DNA of 64,000 nucleotides from Vibrio spartinae. Its GTDB lineage: Bacteria > Pseudomonadota > Gammaproteobacteria > Enterobacterales > Vibrionaceae. Under the pieces are notes generated by a model. The model had not been told where the DNA came from. It did not search any database and worked only from the letters and a program-made list of their open reading frames with translations. Every line of letters starts with the position of its first letter. The first letter of the stretch is position 1. The stretch spans positions 1,417,001 through 1,481,000 of the forward strand of contig NZ_AP024907.1 of NCBI RefSeq assembly GCF_024347135.1, given 5' to 3'. Positions 28,357 to 39,991 of this stretch are shown in pieces. Position numbers and translations under genes: made by a program.

Positions 28357-28386
28357 CGGCATATCGTTCGATGTGCCGTTTTTTTT
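28357..28386 (+). terminator. Terminator after ihfB
   Basis: CGGCATATC (28357-28365) pairs with GATGTGCCG (28370-28378), with one G-T pair, followed by eight T residues. Confidence 0.9.
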
Positions 28387-28473
28387 GGATACGATATTAT
28401 CAATTATCATGGTATGGATGGTGATTTTCTTGCATAATCAGGGGTGCCAATAACTGATGCAGGTTTTCCCATT

Positions 28474-28758
28474 ATGAGAGTCTTAAAAATCATTTTTCTT
28501 CTCGTTCTCTTCCTTGTTGCCTTAGCCTTGGGTGCCCAAAACCAAGAAGTTGTTACGTTCAACTATTTATTAGCAAAAGGTGAATTTCATTTATCTTGGC
28601 TTTTGGGAGCAGTTTTTGTTGCTGGTTTTGCTATAGCGTGGCTTATTTTTGGTAGTTTGCATCTCAGAGCAAAACTACAGATTCGCCGTTTGAATAAGCA
28701 ACTGAACAAGAGTGAAACTCAGCGTCCAGTTGCGAAAGAGAAACTGAATATCGGATAA
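28474..28758 (+). CDS. lapA: LapA domain membrane protein (LPS assembly protein A, YciS)
   Basis: Small inner-membrane protein, 94 aa, with two membrane helices (RVLKIIFLLVLFLVALALGA and SWLLGAVFVAGFAIAWLIFG). A basic cytoplasmic tail follows. Its family works with LapB to hold LpxC turnover and lipopolysaccharide synthesis in balance. ATG 28474 is chosen because the hydrophobic helix begins at once; ten extra upstream codons in the same frame lack support. It lies 8 bp before lapB. Confidence 0.88.
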   Translation: MRVLKIIFLLVLFLVALALGAQNQEVVTFNYLLAKGEFHLSWLLGAVFVAGFAIAWLIFGSLHLRAKLQIRRLNKQLNKSETQRPVAKEKLNIG

Positions 28759-28766
28759 CATACTCG

Positions 28767-29936
28767 ATGTTAGAAATACTCTTCTTGTTATTGCCGATCG
28801 CTGCTGCTTATGGTTGGTATATGGGGCACCGCAGCGCTCAGCAGGACAAGCAGAAACAATCTCATCAAATATCCCGTCAATATGTTACGGGACTTAACCT
28901 GCTGCTATCTGATCAATCGGATAAGGCGGTTGATCACTTTATCGAATTACTCCAAGTTGATGATGAGACGATTGACACGCATTTAGCACTCGGTAACTTA
29001 TTTCGTTCTCGAGGTGAGGTCGATCGAGCGATTCGGATTCACCAGAATCTGATTTCTCGCTCAGGATTAACCATCGATCAAAAGAACCTCTCACTTCAAC
29101 AACTGGCAAAAGATTATATGGTTGCTGGTTTTTTGGATCGTGCGGAGCGTATTTTCGAACAACTCATTGAAGAACCTGAACATCGGGAGTCAGCATTAAT
29201 TCAATTGACTTCGATTTATCAGCAAACTCGAGAATGGATGAAAGCCATAGAGTGCGCCCATGCCTTGGTTAAACTTGGCCGTAAAAAGATGCGTAAGAAT
29301 ATTGCTTACTTTTGGTGTGAGCTCGCAGCAGATGCGCAATCAATGCGTGATGACATGAAAGCGATACAAATATACAAAAAAGCGCTGTCGGAAGATCCGA
29401 AATGTGTCAGAGCAAGTATTGGCTTGGGGAAGCTTTATCTAGAGAAAGAAGATTATCAGAATACCATTCGTTATATGGAAATGGTACTGGAACAGGATGT
29501 CGATTATGTCGGTGAAATTTTACCGACGCTTGCTGAGTGTTATCACTATTCTGGTCATGAACAGGGGCTGATTGAATTTTTAAGAAAATGTATCGCCCAT
29601 CAGGCGGGTGCTTCGGCTGAATTGATGCTGGCTCAGTTGGTTGCTCACCATGAAGGTGTTGGCGCGGCTCTGGATTTACTGACGAAGCAGCTGGTGAAGA
29701 ATCCGACCATGAAGGGGTTCTACCGATTGATGGATTATCATTTAGCGGAAGCTGAAGAAGGTCGGGCGAAAAAAAGTTTATCTGCATTGCAAATCATGGT
29801 TGGCGAACAGATGAGGATAAAACCTCATTATCGCTGCCGGAAATGTGGCTTCTCTTCTCACTCTCTGTATTGGCACTGTCCATCGTGTAAGAGCTGGGGA
29901 GAGGTGAAACCGATTCGGGGATTAGACGGAGAGTAA
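28767..29936 (+). CDS. lapB: Lipopolysaccharide assembly protein LapB (YciM)
   Basis: Membrane-anchored TPR scaffold, 389 aa, that directs LpxC to the FtsH protease. It has an N-terminal helix (MLEILFLLLPIAAAYGWYMG), about nine TPR repeats through the centre, and a C-terminal rubredoxin-type metal knuckle formed by CRKCGFSSHS and CPSCKSWGEV. All four Cys are present. Coupled to lapA and followed by pyrF 61 bp on. Confidence 0.95.
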   Translation: MLEILFLLLPIAAAYGWYMGHRSAQQDKQKQSHQISRQYVTGLNLLLSDQSDKAVDHFIELLQVDDETIDTHLALGNLFRSRGEVDRAIRIHQNLISRSGLTIDQKNLSLQQLAKDYMVAGFLDRAERIFEQLIEEPEHRESALIQLTSIYQQTREWMKAIECAHALVKLGRKKMRKNIAYFWCELAADAQSMRDDMKAIQIYKKALSEDPKCVRASIGLGKLYLEKEDYQNTIRYMEMVLEQDVDYVGEILPTLAECYHYSGHEQGLIEFLRKCIAHQAGASAELMLAQLVAHHEGVGAALDLLTKQLVKNPTMKGFYRLMDYHLAEAEEGRAKKSLSALQIMVGEQMRIKPHYRCRKCGFSSHSLYWHCPSCKSWGEVKPIRGLDGE

Positions 29937-29997
29937 CAACAGCTCCTGAAACGAGAATTGGATTGAATGAAAATATAAAATAAACGAAGGAGAAAAA

Positions 29998-30696
29998 ATG
30001 GGCGAGCCGAGAGTCATTGTAGCACTGGATTATGATAATCAAGCCGAAGCATTACGCTTTGTTGATCGGATTGATCCTCAGTATTGCCGTTTGAAGGTCG
30101 GGAAGGAAATGTTTACGTTATTCGGCCCTGATTTTGTGCGTGCATTACACCAACGTGGCTTCTCCGTTTTTTTGGACTTGAAATTTCACGATATCCCCAA
30201 TACTTGTGCCAAAGCGGTGAGAGCTGCGGCTGAGCTGGGTATCTGGATGGTGAATGTTCATGCCAGCGGCGGTGAACGTATGATGACTGCCGCTCGCGAA
30301 ATACTCGAACCTTATGGTGTAGATAGGCCGATACTGATTGGTGTTACGGTCTTAACCAGTATGTCTCAACATGATTTGGCTGATATCGGGCTAAATGTGC
30401 CTCCTCAAGAACAAGTGCTTCGTCTTGCGACATTGACAAAAAATTCAGGGCTGGATGGTGTGGTGTGTTCTGCTCAGGAAGCTTGCCTGCTGAAAGCGCA
30501 ATTGGGTCTGTCATTTCAGTTAGTGACGCCAGGGATTCGCCCGGCAGGGAGTGATGTTGGTGACCAACTACGAATTATGACACCTCAGGAAGCGATTTCT
30601 GCTGGTTCTGATTATTTGGTTATTGGCAGACCGATTACTCAAGCACCAGAGCCAGCATCGGTTCTAGAGAGTATTAATCATTCACTTCATCTATAA
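29998..30696 (+). CDS. pyrF: Orotidine 5'-phosphate decarboxylase
   Basis: Last step of UMP synthesis, converting OMP to UMP. The 232-aa TIM barrel has [11 protein letters not shown], the catalytic Lys-Asp array in [12 protein letters not shown], and the phosphate-binding region [14 protein letters not shown] plus [11 protein letters not shown]. The ATG follows AAGGAG. A bidirectional terminator separates it from convergent miaE. Confidence 0.98.
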   Translation: MGEPRVIVALDYDNQAEALRFVDRIDPQYCRLKVGKEMFTLFGPDFVRALHQRGFSVFLDLKFHDIPNTCAKAVRAAAELGIWMVNVHASGGERMMTAAREILEPYGVDRPILIGVTVLTSMSQHDLADIGLNVPPQEQVLRLATLTKNSGLDGVVCSAQEACLLKAQLGLSFQLVTPGIRPAGSDVGDQLRIMTPQEAISAGSDYLVIGRPITQAPEPASVLESINHSLHL

Positions 30697-30737
30697 ACAA
30701 ACCGATTATTCTGGTTACAGCAAGATTAATTTGAGTG

Positions 30738-30765
30738 AAATAGGGGCTTTAGCCCCTATTTTTGT
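30738..30765. terminator. Bidirectional terminator between pyrF and miaE
   Basis: AAATAGGGGC (30738-30747) pairs with GCCCCTATTT (30752-30761) around a TTTA loop, with T or A tracts on both sides. Confidence 0.93.
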
Positions 30766-30771
30766 ATCTAT

Positions 30772-31566
30772 TCATGGAGACAAGGTCATTTTCTCGGTCT
30801 CAGGGGGACCACTGTGAAACCTGAAGCAAGGGTCGGAGGAAAGTATCAGTTCTGCTTCGGCTTTTCCTATTGTGTCGATCCGCTTAGAAATATCTTGATG
30901 AGCAATTTGTTGAGCCAGTGCTAAGTAGTCTTGATAGTGTCGTGCTTCGGAACGTAACAAAGACACATAAAATTTCGCGATATCGTCATCCATGTATGGG
31001 GCGAGTCTGGCAAAGCGTTCACATGATCTTGCTTCAATATAAGCACCAATAATTAACTTGTCGATAAGCGCCTCTGGCTCATAGGTTTTTACCTGTGACA
31101 ATAGTCCTTTTGCATAACGGCCGGCAGGGATATTCTCATAGGGAATCTCTTTTTTCTCCATGATCTCGAGCACTTGATAGAAGTGGTGGAGCTCTTCTTT
31201 GATCAATAAAACCATTTTGTCGATTAAATCTTGGCTGTACGATGAATCAGCTTTCGCCATGATGGTTTTGGATAGCTGGTTTTTCCCTTTCAGATCCGTC
31301 AGGGCACCTAACTTGCGGTAAGCAAAATCTTCATAAGGTTTAAACCATGCGAGCAGAGCGGATGCACTTGTCGCATCGACAGCGTATTTACGGATGAGGT
31401 ACATTGCCGATTGTCCGGCCTTCAATTCACATAAAAGATGATCAATCAGAATGATTTTTAAATTTTCCGGCTTTTTCGCCTCGTTAATCCACGTGTCGGG
31501 GGTTTCACATTGTAGAAAGTTATGAATAGGTTGGAGTAATTGTTGATACTGGTCGTTATTGGTCAT
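30772..31566 (-). CDS. miaE: tRNA-(ms2io6A37) hydroxylase MiaE
   Basis: Di-iron monooxygenase, 264 aa, that hydroxylates the isopentenyl group of ms2i6A37 in tRNAs reading U-starting codons. Ferritin-like ligand helices are visible: LLCELKAGQSAMYLIRKY, LLIKEELHHFYQVLEIM (ExxH), AYIEARSCERFARLAP and SEARHYQDYLALA (ExxH). The N-terminal extension beyond the core is somewhat long. The gene is monocistronic or follows the 253-aa membrane protein gene, from which a terminator separates it. Confidence 0.93.
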   Translation of the reverse strand: MTNNDQYQQLLQPIHNFLQCETPDTWINEAKKPENLKIILIDHLLCELKAGQSAMYLIRKYAVDATSASALLAWFKPYEDFAYRKLGALTDLKGKNQLSKTIMAKADSSYSQDLIDKMVLLIKEELHHFYQVLEIMEKKEIPYENIPAGRYAKGLLSQVKTYEPEALIDKLIIGAYIEARSCERFARLAPYMDDDIAKFYVSLLRSEARHYQDYLALAQQIAHQDISKRIDTIGKAEAELILSSDPCFRFHSGPPETEKMTLSP

Positions 31567-31579
31567 GGTTATTAAACTT

Positions 31580-31601
31580 AAAAAGGTCGCCAGAGCGACC
31601 T
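31580..31601 (-). terminator. Terminator of the 253-aa membrane protein gene
   Basis: AGGTCGC (31584-31590) pairs with GCGACCT (31595-31601). Read on the minus strand it is followed by TTTTAAG, so it ends transcription coming from 31642. Confidence 0.8.
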
Positions 31602-31641
31602 GTTATGAATATAAGTAGAATCTAAATCAAGGAGGAAATCG

Positions 31642-32403
31642 CTACCACTTTTTCTTTTCACCAAAGAGGGCTTCCATATCGTCATCTCGTTCTCGATCAC
31701 CTTGCGCTTCAACCGGTGTTTTTTTCTGTTGACGCTTGTTCTCGAGCTCATCGTACATGGCTTGCAGTTTTTCCCGCGCTTGATTTGAATAGGCATCATT
31801 TTTTGTACTGAGGACATCGATACCTTTCTTCAGAAGCTGAATCGCTGTTCCCGGTTGTCCGCGCACAATCGACTCATTGGCTCGTTTGATGACATTCTCA
31901 ATGTTGATACGTATCTGAATCATTTCCAGACGTGCATTTTCCGTTACATACGCCTGAGTATCCAGACGCCCTTTATTATGCTCGCTCCGAATTGTATCCC
32001 TCAGACGTTTTACAAGCTTGAGCATGGTAATCGCTTGTTTGTCATTGGTTGGCGACTTGAATGTTGTACTGTCCTGATTCGGATGATTTTCACGCAGATT
32101 TTTTACTTGCCCCTGCATGTTCTCGATACGATGTGCCAATTGTTTGTTTTTAGGGTCTAGCTCGTACATACTTTGTAGCGAATCTAAAATCCGATTATTC
32201 AGACACAGCAACAAGTCCTTGCTGTAGGGGACATGGTGAGCGTTACCGATTAGATCCTCGGTGGCATCAATGATTGCGACATAACGAGTAGACTCGTGTT
32301 TTCTTGCTGTTTCGACCTTGACCTTGTACTGCAACATAATGTTGTAGCCTAAAATCAGAAGGAGCAATACGCCCACCAAGGCAATGATTAATCCTATACT
32401 CAT
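31642..32403 (-). CDS. Conserved hypothetical membrane-anchored coiled-coil protein
   Basis: A 253-aa protein with one N-terminal membrane helix (MSIGLIIALVGVLLLLILGYNIML). The rest is a long, charged, mostly helical soluble part. Segments such as NKQLAHRIENMQGQVKNLRENH and YSNQAREKLQAMYDELENKRQQ look like coiled coil. The tail is acidic then basic (DDDMEALFGEKKKW). Vibrios carry a similar gene next to cysB that is sometimes labelled 'DNA repair ATPase', but I see no nucleotide-binding motif here. Function unknown. Confidence 0.75.
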   Translation of the reverse strand: MSIGLIIALVGVLLLLILGYNIMLQYKVKVETARKHESTRYVAIIDATEDLIGNAHHVPYSKDLLLCLNNRILDSLQSMYELDPKNKQLAHRIENMQGQVKNLRENHPNQDSTTFKSPTNDKQAITMLKLVKRLRDTIRSEHNKGRLDTQAYVTENARLEMIQIRINIENVIKRANESIVRGQPGTAIQLLKKGIDVLSTKNDAYSNQAREKLQAMYDELENKRQQKKTPVEAQGDRERDDDMEALFGEKKKW

Positions 32404-32655
32404 AGTTCCTGCATCAATCCGTACATCGTGAATTCAACCTGTCTAAGGATTCATAAGGCTGACAATCCTCGACGGTAAGTTCGTATAGCATAATAAAATT
32501 TAACGTGTTCTACCAATGAATCCCCCATTATTCTTTAATAGATCACTTAATTATTCAGTAAATGAAGTCCCCACTCGCAGAAAAGTTCCAATTATTTTCC
32601 AACTAGCGGTCAAAAAAGGGTATAAATTCTTTTCATTAAGCATTATAACTAATGA

Positions 32656-33681
<1,026 letters not shown>

Positions 33682-34268
33682 TTCTGGTGGCGTCAAGTCC
33701 CGAGTTTTTTTCAGAGTTAGGTTCCAAAAGAGGCAAATAATTCAGTGAACCGATGGCGATTCATTGGCAATAGAGAGCGTTTTATTCTTGATTCAGTCGC
33801 CAGTTTGTGGAAAATTTGGTGCAAGGTGTAAATTAAGTCGATAATATTTGCCCTTTTAGTCGTTTCTCACGTTTGACGCTCAGAGGCTTTCTGACCTTTA
33901 CAATGATGCCTGCTTTCGCAAATGTATCGTCAGCAGTAGGAAGAATGGATGCGCCTACGGTTCATTATCGTCAGAGAAGCAGAGACCAATGCTGGTGTTT
34001 GTTTCAATATCGTGTTTGGTAACCTTGAGGTATCGTTTCTCTGATTACATGGGATGACCTCGTATCACTATGGTATTGATGATATTTGAGCTCTTTCAGT
34101 ATGCCAATGATCATCCTGATCCCTTATTTGTATTTGGTTGTATTCACTGGGTGTTTGTATAATATATCGAATATATGACTAGTATTATGTTAGTCCTGGA
34201 ACTTGAGATATTTTGTGTTACAAAAATTGTTGTATTTTTTGCAAGGAAGTAAATAAGGTGGAATAAAC
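33682..34268. other. 587-bp gene-free gap between cysB and lrp
   Basis: No convincing gene. The longest plus-strand frame with an ATG near 33903 has 39 codons and no ribosome site. A TCAGAGAA/TTCTCTGA inverted repeat with a loop of about 55 nt lies around 33972-34043. The lrp promoter must be in the AT-rich end, where a TTTTGT/ACAAAA repeat lies near 34212-34226. In V. cholerae an alanine dehydrogenase gene is placed here; none is seen. Confidence 0.6.
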
Positions 34269-34763
34269 ATGGCAGACAACTATAAAAAGCCGTCCAAGGA
34301 TTTAGATAGGATCGATCGCAACATTTTGAATGAATTGCAGAAAGATGGTCGGATTTCAAATGTAGAACTATCCAAACGTGTTGGATTGTCTCCAACGCCC
34401 TGTTTGGAGCGTGTAAGACGACTTGAGCGTCAGAACTATATTACGGGATATACAGCACTCCTGAATCCGCAGTATCTTGATGCATCATTACTTGTTTTTG
34501 TTGAAATCACATTGAATCGTGGGGCGCCGGATGTATTTGAACAATTCAATACAGCGGTACAAAGATTAGACGACATTCAGGAATGTCATCTTGTTTCAGG
34601 GGATTTTGACTATTTGTTGAAAACCAGGGTATCTGATATGGGTGCCTATCGTAAGCTCTTGGGCGATACGCTACTACGACTACCCGGTGTAAACGATACT
34701 CGAACCTATGTGGTGATGGAAGAAGTGAAGCAGACAAATCAGTTAGTCATTAAAGTTCGTTAG
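34269..34763 (+). CDS. lrp: Leucine-responsive regulatory protein
   Basis: Global feast/famine regulator, 164 aa. The N-terminal helix-turn-helix spans LDRIDRNILNELQKDGRISNVELSKRVGLSPTPCLERVRRLE in sections. The C-terminal RAM effector domain includes ECHLVSGDFDYLLKTRVSDM. Near-identical to enterobacterial Lrp by eye. The ATG follows AAGGTGG. ftsK follows behind a terminator. Confidence 0.97.
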   Translation: MADNYKKPSKDLDRIDRNILNELQKDGRISNVELSKRVGLSPTPCLERVRRLERQNYITGYTALLNPQYLDASLLVFVEITLNRGAPDVFEQFNTAVQRLDDIQECHLVSGDFDYLLKTRVSDMGAYRKLLGDTLLRLPGVNDTRTYVVMEEVKQTNQLVIKVR

Positions 34764-34850
34764 CCACAAAGCAAGTCTCGAATATCTTTCTGTATTCTGA
34801 CTTAACGACATTGGGTTTTGGCGAATGTTATGGTTAAATCACAGCATAAA

Positions 34851-34883
34851 CCGAGCGGCTTGGGCCGCTCGGACTGTTTTTAT
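34851..34883 (+). terminator. Terminator after lrp
   Basis: CCGAGCGGC (34851-34859) pairs with GCCGCTCGG (34864-34872), then ACTGTTTTTATTT. Confidence 0.92.
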
Positions 34884-34938
34884 TTCAATTCATGTTGCGC
34901 ATGATGCTTTGACATGAGGTTTAAGCAAAAAGTTGGTT

Positions 34939-37731
34939 ATGTTCAAAGAGAACAAAAGTAAAGTCGAGACCATTATCAAAACCAGAGCTGAGGTCACAAC
35001 TTCACCTCGCTTAAATGGCGTTCAACGGCTGAAAGAGAGTGTTTTGATTTTAGCTGTCCTCTTATCCGTCTTCTTCTCGGTGGCTTTACTGACATTTAGC
35101 CCGGCTGATCCGTCTTGGTCTCAGACCGCTTGGGGAGGAGAGCTACATAATGCCGGTGGATATATCGGTGCTTGGATCGCTGATACGCTCTTTTTTACTT
35201 TTGGGTCACTGGCATACCCACTCCCTTTAGTGATTACGCTCATTGCATGGGGAGGGCTACGTGCTCGCGATGAGGATGAATCCTTCGATTTCATGATCTG
35301 GGGGACTCGTTTGCTCGGTTTCGTCGTGGTTCTGCTGACGAGTTGTGGTCTGGCCGACATCAATTTTGATGATTTGTGGTATTTCTCTTCTGGCGGTGTC
35401 GTCGGTGATGTTTTGAGTAGCTTGGCGCTACCAACATTCAATATCTTGGGCAGTACCTTGATTTTCCTGTTTCTCTGGGGGGCTGGTTTTACATTACTCA
35501 CCGGCATCTCATGGTTAACGATTGTGGAGTGGCTTGGGGATCAAGCCATTGCATTCGCACAAAAAGGCGTCGCACTGTTTCGGAGTGGAGAGAAGGAGAC
35601 AATTCTGTCCCCGGGGATTGAATCATCGGCTGCTTTGCTTGAACGTGATATTCAACATCGCCTGTCACCGACTGAAGCTGTTGTTGAATCGAATCGCACG
35701 GATACAGCACCGACTAGCAATTCTCCTCATGACAATTCTCCACATGACAACTCTCTTACGGATAGCTCTCTTACCGATAGTTCTCTTACTGACAATGTTC
35801 GTCGCTTTAACATCCACATCCCTCAGAATGAGCAGGATGTCGTAGGCGATGACGCTCAGGCGCAACAAGCTGCAACGGATATCAATGATGAGTGGTCGGA
35901 ACGGAATAAACAGTTTTCTGCAACGATAGAAGAATTGGATAAAGCCGCACAGCAACATAATGATTTTGCTGAAGGCGATTGGGACGATGACCCAAGCGAG
36001 GATACATCCGCCACGACCAGCCACTCATTTGGATCGTTTGATATTGACGTTCATGAAAATGAACCAACATTCTCTAGCTTAGACACACACGATGAAGAGC
36101 CCGACCTCTCTGAGGCGCAAGAGGACTCAGATGAAGATGTTGTTGCTTTCCAAAGCTTAGTCTCTGAAGCAAAGAAAACCGAATTGGCAAAACAAAATCC
36201 GTTTTTGGTTCAGCCGACTATCGATCTACCAACACCGACAGAGCCATTACCAACGTTAGAGTTGTTGTATCATCCAGAGAAAAGAGAAAACTTTATTGAT
36301 CAGGATATGCTGACGGAAGTGGCAAGATTGGTTGAGTCTAAGCTATTGGATTATAAGATTCAGGCAAGTGTTGTGGGGATTTATCCCGGTCCGGTTATTA
36401 CTCGGTTCGAACTCGATTTAGCCCCGGGAGTGAAAGTGAGCCGAATTTCCGGATTATCAACAGACTTGGCTCGTTCTCTGTCTACGCCAGCAGTCCGGGT
36501 TGTTGAGGTCATTCCGGGGAAACCTTATGTTGGTTTGGAGTTGCCAAACTTGAGCCGTCAGACGGTCTACCTGTCTGATGTCGTTAGCAGTGACAAATTT
36601 AAGCGGTCAAAATCTCCGACAACCATTGTACTCGGTCAAGATATTGCCGGTGATGCTGTGATTGCCGATTTAGCAAAAATGCCTCATGTCTTAGTTGCAG
36701 GAACGACAGGCTCAGGGAAATCCGTCGGTGTGAATGTGATGATCCTGAGTATGCTATATAAGGCGACACCGGAAGAAGTCAGATTTATCATGATTGACCC
36801 GAAAATGTTGGAGCTTTCAATCTATGAAGGCATTCCTCATCTTCTGTCAGAGGTTGTGACGGATATGAAGGATGCCGCCAATGCGTTGCGTTGGTGTGTG
36901 GCAGAGATGGAACGTCGCTACAAGTTAATGTCGGTTGTTGGGGTTCGGAACATCAAAGGTTTCAATGAAAAGCTGGAGATGGCAGCCAAAGCTGGGCATC
37001 CGATTCATGATCCGCTTTGGAAGGATGGTGATAGCATGGATGCAGAACCGCCATTACTGGAGAAACTACCTTTTATTGTGGTCGTGGTCGATGAATTTGC
37101 CGACTTGATGATGGTTGTTGGTAAGAAAGTTGAAGAACTGATTGCCCGTTTGGCCCAGAAGGCAAGGGCTGCGGGGATTCATTTGATTTTGGCAACCCAA
37201 CGCCCTTCGGTTGATGTGATTACAGGATTGATTAAGGCGAACATCCCAACTCGAGTTGCATTTACTGTTTCAACGAAGACAGATTCTCGTACCATTCTCG
37301 ATCAAGGAGGGGCTGAATCTCTGTTGGGGATGGGAGATATGCTCTATTTGCCACCGGGATCCAGTCACACTATCCGCGTTCATGGGGCATTTGCTTCTGA
37401 TGATGATGTTCATGCTGTCGTCAATAACTGGAAGGCGAGAGGTCAACCCAACTACATTGACGAAATAGTCAGTGGGGATCAAGGACCAGAAGCATTGTTA
37501 CCGGGAGAACAACTCGACGGTGACGAAGATGTCGATCCATTATTTGACCAGGTTGTTGAACACGTTGTTGAAACGCGAAGAGGGTCGGTTTCCGGGGTGC
37601 AGCGACGTTTCAAGATTGGATACAATCGTGCGGCTAGAATTGTCGAGCAGCTAGAGGCTCAGGGGATTGTCAGTGCGCCTGGCCACAATGGTAATCGGGA
37701 AGTGCTCGCGCCACCGCCGATCAGAGAGTAA
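34939..37731 (+). CDS. ftsK: DNA translocase FtsK
   Basis: Septal DNA pump that clears chromosome dimers and activates XerCD at dif. About 930 aa: four N-terminal membrane helices (roughly residues 35-200), then a low-complexity acidic linker. The linker carries a 15-bp coding repeat ([25 protein letters not shown], 35719-35793). The RecA-like motor has Walker A GTTGSGKS and Walker [14 protein letters not shown]. The gamma winged helix ([21 protein letters not shown]) reads KOPS sequences. The linker is much shorter than in E. coli FtsK. ATG 34939 is preferred over TTG 34933, two codons upstream. Confidence 0.96.
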   Translation: MFKENKSKVETIIKTRAEVTTSPRLNGVQRLKESVLILAVLLSVFFSVALLTFSPADPSWSQTAWGGELHNAGGYIGAWIADTLFFTFGSLAYPLPLVITLIAWGGLRARDEDESFDFMIWGTRLLGFVVVLLTSCGLADINFDDLWYFSSGGVVGDVLSSLALPTFNILGSTLIFLFLWGAGFTLLTGISWLTIVEWLGDQAIAFAQKGVALFRSGEKETILSPGIESSAALLERDIQHRLSPTEAVVESNRTDTAPTSNSPHDNSPHDNSLTDSSLTDSSLTDNVRRFNIHIPQNEQDVVGDDAQAQQAATDINDEWSERNKQFSATIEELDKAAQQHNDFAEGDWDDDPSEDTSATTSHSFGSFDIDVHENEPTFSSLDTHDEEPDLSEAQEDSDEDVVAFQSLVSEAKKTELAKQNPFLVQPTIDLPTPTEPLPTLELLYHPEKRENFIDQDMLTEVARLVESKLLDYKIQASVVGIYPGPVITRFELDLAPGVKVSRISGLSTDLARSLSTPAVRVVEVIPGKPYVGLELPNLSRQTVYLSDVVSSDKFKRSKSPTTIVLGQDIAGDAVIADLAKMPHVLVAGTTGSGKSVGVNVMILSMLYKATPEEVRFIMIDPKMLELSIYEGIPHLLSEVVTDMKDAANALRWCVAEMERRYKLMSVVGVRNIKGFNEKLEMAAKAGHPIHDPLWKDGDSMDAEPPLLEKLPFIVVVVDEFADLMMVVGKKVEELIARLAQKARAAGIHLILATQRPSVDVITGLIKANIPTRVAFTVSTKTDSRTILDQGGAESLLGMGDMLYLPPGSSHTIRVHGAFASDDDVHAVVNNWKARGQPNYIDEIVSGDQGPEALLPGEQLDGDEDVDPLFDQVVEHVVETRRGSVSGVQRRFKIGYNRAARIVEQLEAQGIVSAPGHNGNREVLAPPPIRE
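35719..35793 (+). repeat. Coding 15-bp tandem repeat in the ftsK linker
   Basis: Five 15-bp units of the form AAyTCTCnnnAnGAy encode two NSPHD and three (N/S)SLTD pentapeptides. They keep frame and lie in the disordered linker. Confidence 0.85.
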
Positions 37732-37748
37732 TCATGCAACGTTGATTT

Positions 37749-37786
37749 AAAAGCAGAGGGAGACCGTATGGTCTCCCTCTGCTTTT
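37749..37786. terminator. Bidirectional terminator between ftsK and dsbB
   Basis: A 17-bp perfect stem (37749-37765 with 37770-37786, AAAAGCAGAGGG... and complement) closes on a GTAT loop and begins and ends in A/T runs, serving both convergent genes. Confidence 0.95.
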
Positions 37787-37801
37787 AGAGCGTTGTCGTT
37801 T

Positions 37802-38332
37802 TTAAAATAAACTGCGTCTTTTAGGTTTGAAAAATTGAGCAATCAAGAAAATAAAGACAACAAAAAGATTGATTGCAAAGATGATTTCCAACCACTGTGG
37901 CATCGATAAAGTTAAAAGCTGCCATACAATTTTGCTACAGTCGCCATATGCTTCAAACATCCACGGCATCCATTGGTTAAGTGGCGCCCACTGTGGAAAT
38001 TGAACAAAAGCATCACAAGTTGCAAATGGTGAAGGGTGGAATTGATACTCAACATGCTGGTGTGCAAGTAACAGTCCTGAATATGCTGTGTACCCCCAAG
38101 AGAGAAGACCTAGCCAACGGAATATTGCCAGCCGGGGTGCGATGAGCCCCAGAATCGCCGCACCGCCTATTCCCAACATTGCTACCCTTTCATAAATACA
38201 CATGACGCAGGGTGCGAGCATCAAAATATGTTGGAAAAAGAGCGCACACATTTCAAAAAACAGGATAGATAACAACAATAAGACCCAGGATGTTCTGGAC
38301 TGAGAAAACTGGTTGAGTTTGGCAAAGATCAC
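37802..38332 (-). CDS. dsbB: Disulfide bond formation protein DsbB
   Basis: Inner-membrane quinone reductase that reoxidises DsbA, 176 aa, with four membrane helices. Both redox Cys pairs are present: Cys42-Cys45 (PCVMC) in the first periplasmic loop and Cys106/Cys132 (ATCDAF and YGDCSKI) in the second. The quinone-contacting Arg follows in CIYERVAMLG. The gene converges with ftsK and lies 75 bp from nhaB on the same strand. Confidence 0.95.
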   Translation of the reverse strand: MIFAKLNQFSQSRTSWVLLLLSILFFEMCALFFQHILMLAPCVMCIYERVAMLGIGGAAILGLIAPRLAIFRWLGLLSWGYTAYSGLLLAHQHVEYQFHPSPFATCDAFVQFPQWAPLNQWMPWMFEAYGDCSKIVWQLLTLSMPQWLEIIFAINLFVVFIFLIAQFFKPKRRSLF

Positions 38333-38407
38333 TATGGGATATCCTTATAAAGTAAAAGCTCTGTTCTACAGAGCTTTTTAACGCGAAACTACGGTAGACT
38401 CAATCGA

Positions 38408-39991
38408 TTATTCATGACCCAGTGATGCTGATGCATGTTTTAATGCATCTGGGACGTGGTGAGATAACCAACCCAGATCATAATAATTCGCGGTTGCTGG
38501 CTCAAGGAAAAAGATGATACCGACCAAACCAACAAGTGTTAAAACAACTGTATATGGCAGCGCCATCATCACCATTCGTCCGTAAGAGAGTCGGATGAGA
38601 GGTGCCAGTGCCGAGGTCAGCAGGAACAAAAACGCAGCTTGTCCATTCGGGGTTGCAACAGAGGGTAAATTCGTCCCGGTATTGATCGCAACCGCTAACA
38701 GGTCAAATTGGTCGCGTGAGATAATGCCTTCCATGAGTGCCGTTTTCACCTCATGGATATAGACCGTGCCCACGAATACATTGTCAGAAACCATAGAAAG
38801 CAATCCATTCGCAACGTAGAACATCGCGAGTTGAAGATCTGCATTCTCTAGGTGTAATACGGCATCGATGACCGGTTTAAATAGGTGTTGATCGACAATC
38901 ACCGCAACGATCGAGAAGAATACCGCGAGTAAAGCGGTAAAGGGTAATGCTTCTTCAAATGCTTTGCCAAGTGCGTGCTCTTCGGTAATGCCACAGAATG
39001 TGGTTGCCAGAATAATCACGGAAAGCCCGATCAGCCCAACCGATGCAAGGTGGAGAGCCAGACCAACGATCAGCCAAATCGCAATTAATCCCTGAATCCA
39101 TAGTTTTGCAACGTCGAGATTAGTACGGCTTTGTCTTTGTGTCCGATCATAATCGCGTAGAATTTTCCGAACGGGATCGGGGAGCTGAGCGCCGTAGCCG
39201 AAAATTTTCAGCTTCTCAACAGCGATACAGGTGAGAATTCCACTGATAAAAACAGGCACAGTGATCGGTGACATACGAATTAAAAATTCGCCGAAATTCC
39301 AGCCCGCTTGATCGGCAATAATCAGGTTTTGTGGTTCACCAACCATGGTCATCACCCCGCCCAGTGCAGTTCCGATCCCAGCATGGAGGAGGAGTGAACG
39401 TAGAAAAGCCCGGTAGTTTTCCAAATCGTCTCTGGTCAGGTCTGATAAATGCTCATCTTGGGTGTGGTCACCTTGTCCAGAAGCAACTTTGTGGTAGATG
39501 GCATAAAATCCAACGGCAACACTAATGATGACCGCGATCACCGTAAGGGCATCAAGGAATGCAGAAAGAAATGCAGCAGCGACACAAAATGCTAAAGATA
39601 AGATGACCTTAGAGCGTATTTCTAAAAGAATTTTGGTGAAGATAAAGAGAAGCAGTTGCTTCATGAAGTAAATACCCGCGACCATAAACATGAGAAGTAG
39701 GAGAACTTCAATATTCGCAACTAACTCATGTTTAACTTGCTCTGGGCTTGTCATTCCGATGAGTATTGCTTCTATTGCAAGTAACCCACCGGGCTGGAGC
39801 GGATAGCATTTTAAGGCCATTGCAAGCGTGAATATAAATTCAACAACCAGTAACCAACCTGCGGCAAAGGGGCTTATTGTGAAAAAGACGAGTGGATTCA
39901 CAATGAGAAAAGCAACAATTGCCACTTTGTACCAATCTGGTGATTTACCCAGAAAATTTTTAATGAACGCGTTTCCTAAAGAAATCGGCAT
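38408..39991 (-). CDS. nhaB: Na+/H+ antiporter NhaB
   Basis: Electrogenic sodium/proton antiporter of the inner membrane, 527 aa with about 12 helices. The start ATG 39991 gives [22 protein letters not shown], the common NhaB N-terminus; a 27-residue upstream extension is rejected. Conserved segments include [39 protein letters not shown] and [20 protein letters not shown]. It is divergent from fadR, an arrangement also found in E. coli. Confidence 0.94.
   Translation of the reverse strand: MPISLGNAFIKNFLGKSPDWYKVAIVAFLIVNPLVFFTISPFAAGWLLVVEFIFTLAMALKCYPLQPGGLLAIEAILIGMTSPEQVKHELVANIEVLLLLMFMVAGIYFMKQLLLFIFTKILLEIRSKVILSLAFCVAAAFLSAFLDALTVIAVIISVAVGFYAIYHKVASGQGDHTQDEHLSDLTRDDLENYRAFLRSLLLHAGIGTALGGVMTMVGEPQNLIIADQAGWNFGEFLIRMSPITVPVFISGILTCIAVEKLKIFGYGAQLPDPVRKILRDYDRTQRQSRTNLDVAKLWIQGLIAIWLIVGLALHLASVGLIGLSVIILATTFCGITEEHALGKAFEEALPFTALLAVFFSIVAVIVDQHLFKPVIDAVLHLENADLQLAMFYVANGLLSMVSDNVFVGTVYIHEVKTALMEGIISRDQFDLLAVAINTGTNLPSVATPNGQAAFLFLLTSALAPLIRLSYGRMVMMALPYTVVLTLVGLVGIIFFLEPATANYYDLGWLSHHVPDALKHASASLGHE

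Noticed and set aside
33903-34022. 39-codon frame in the cysB-lrp gap
   Set aside because: No ribosome site at proper distance, no signal or membrane segment, no similarity recognised.
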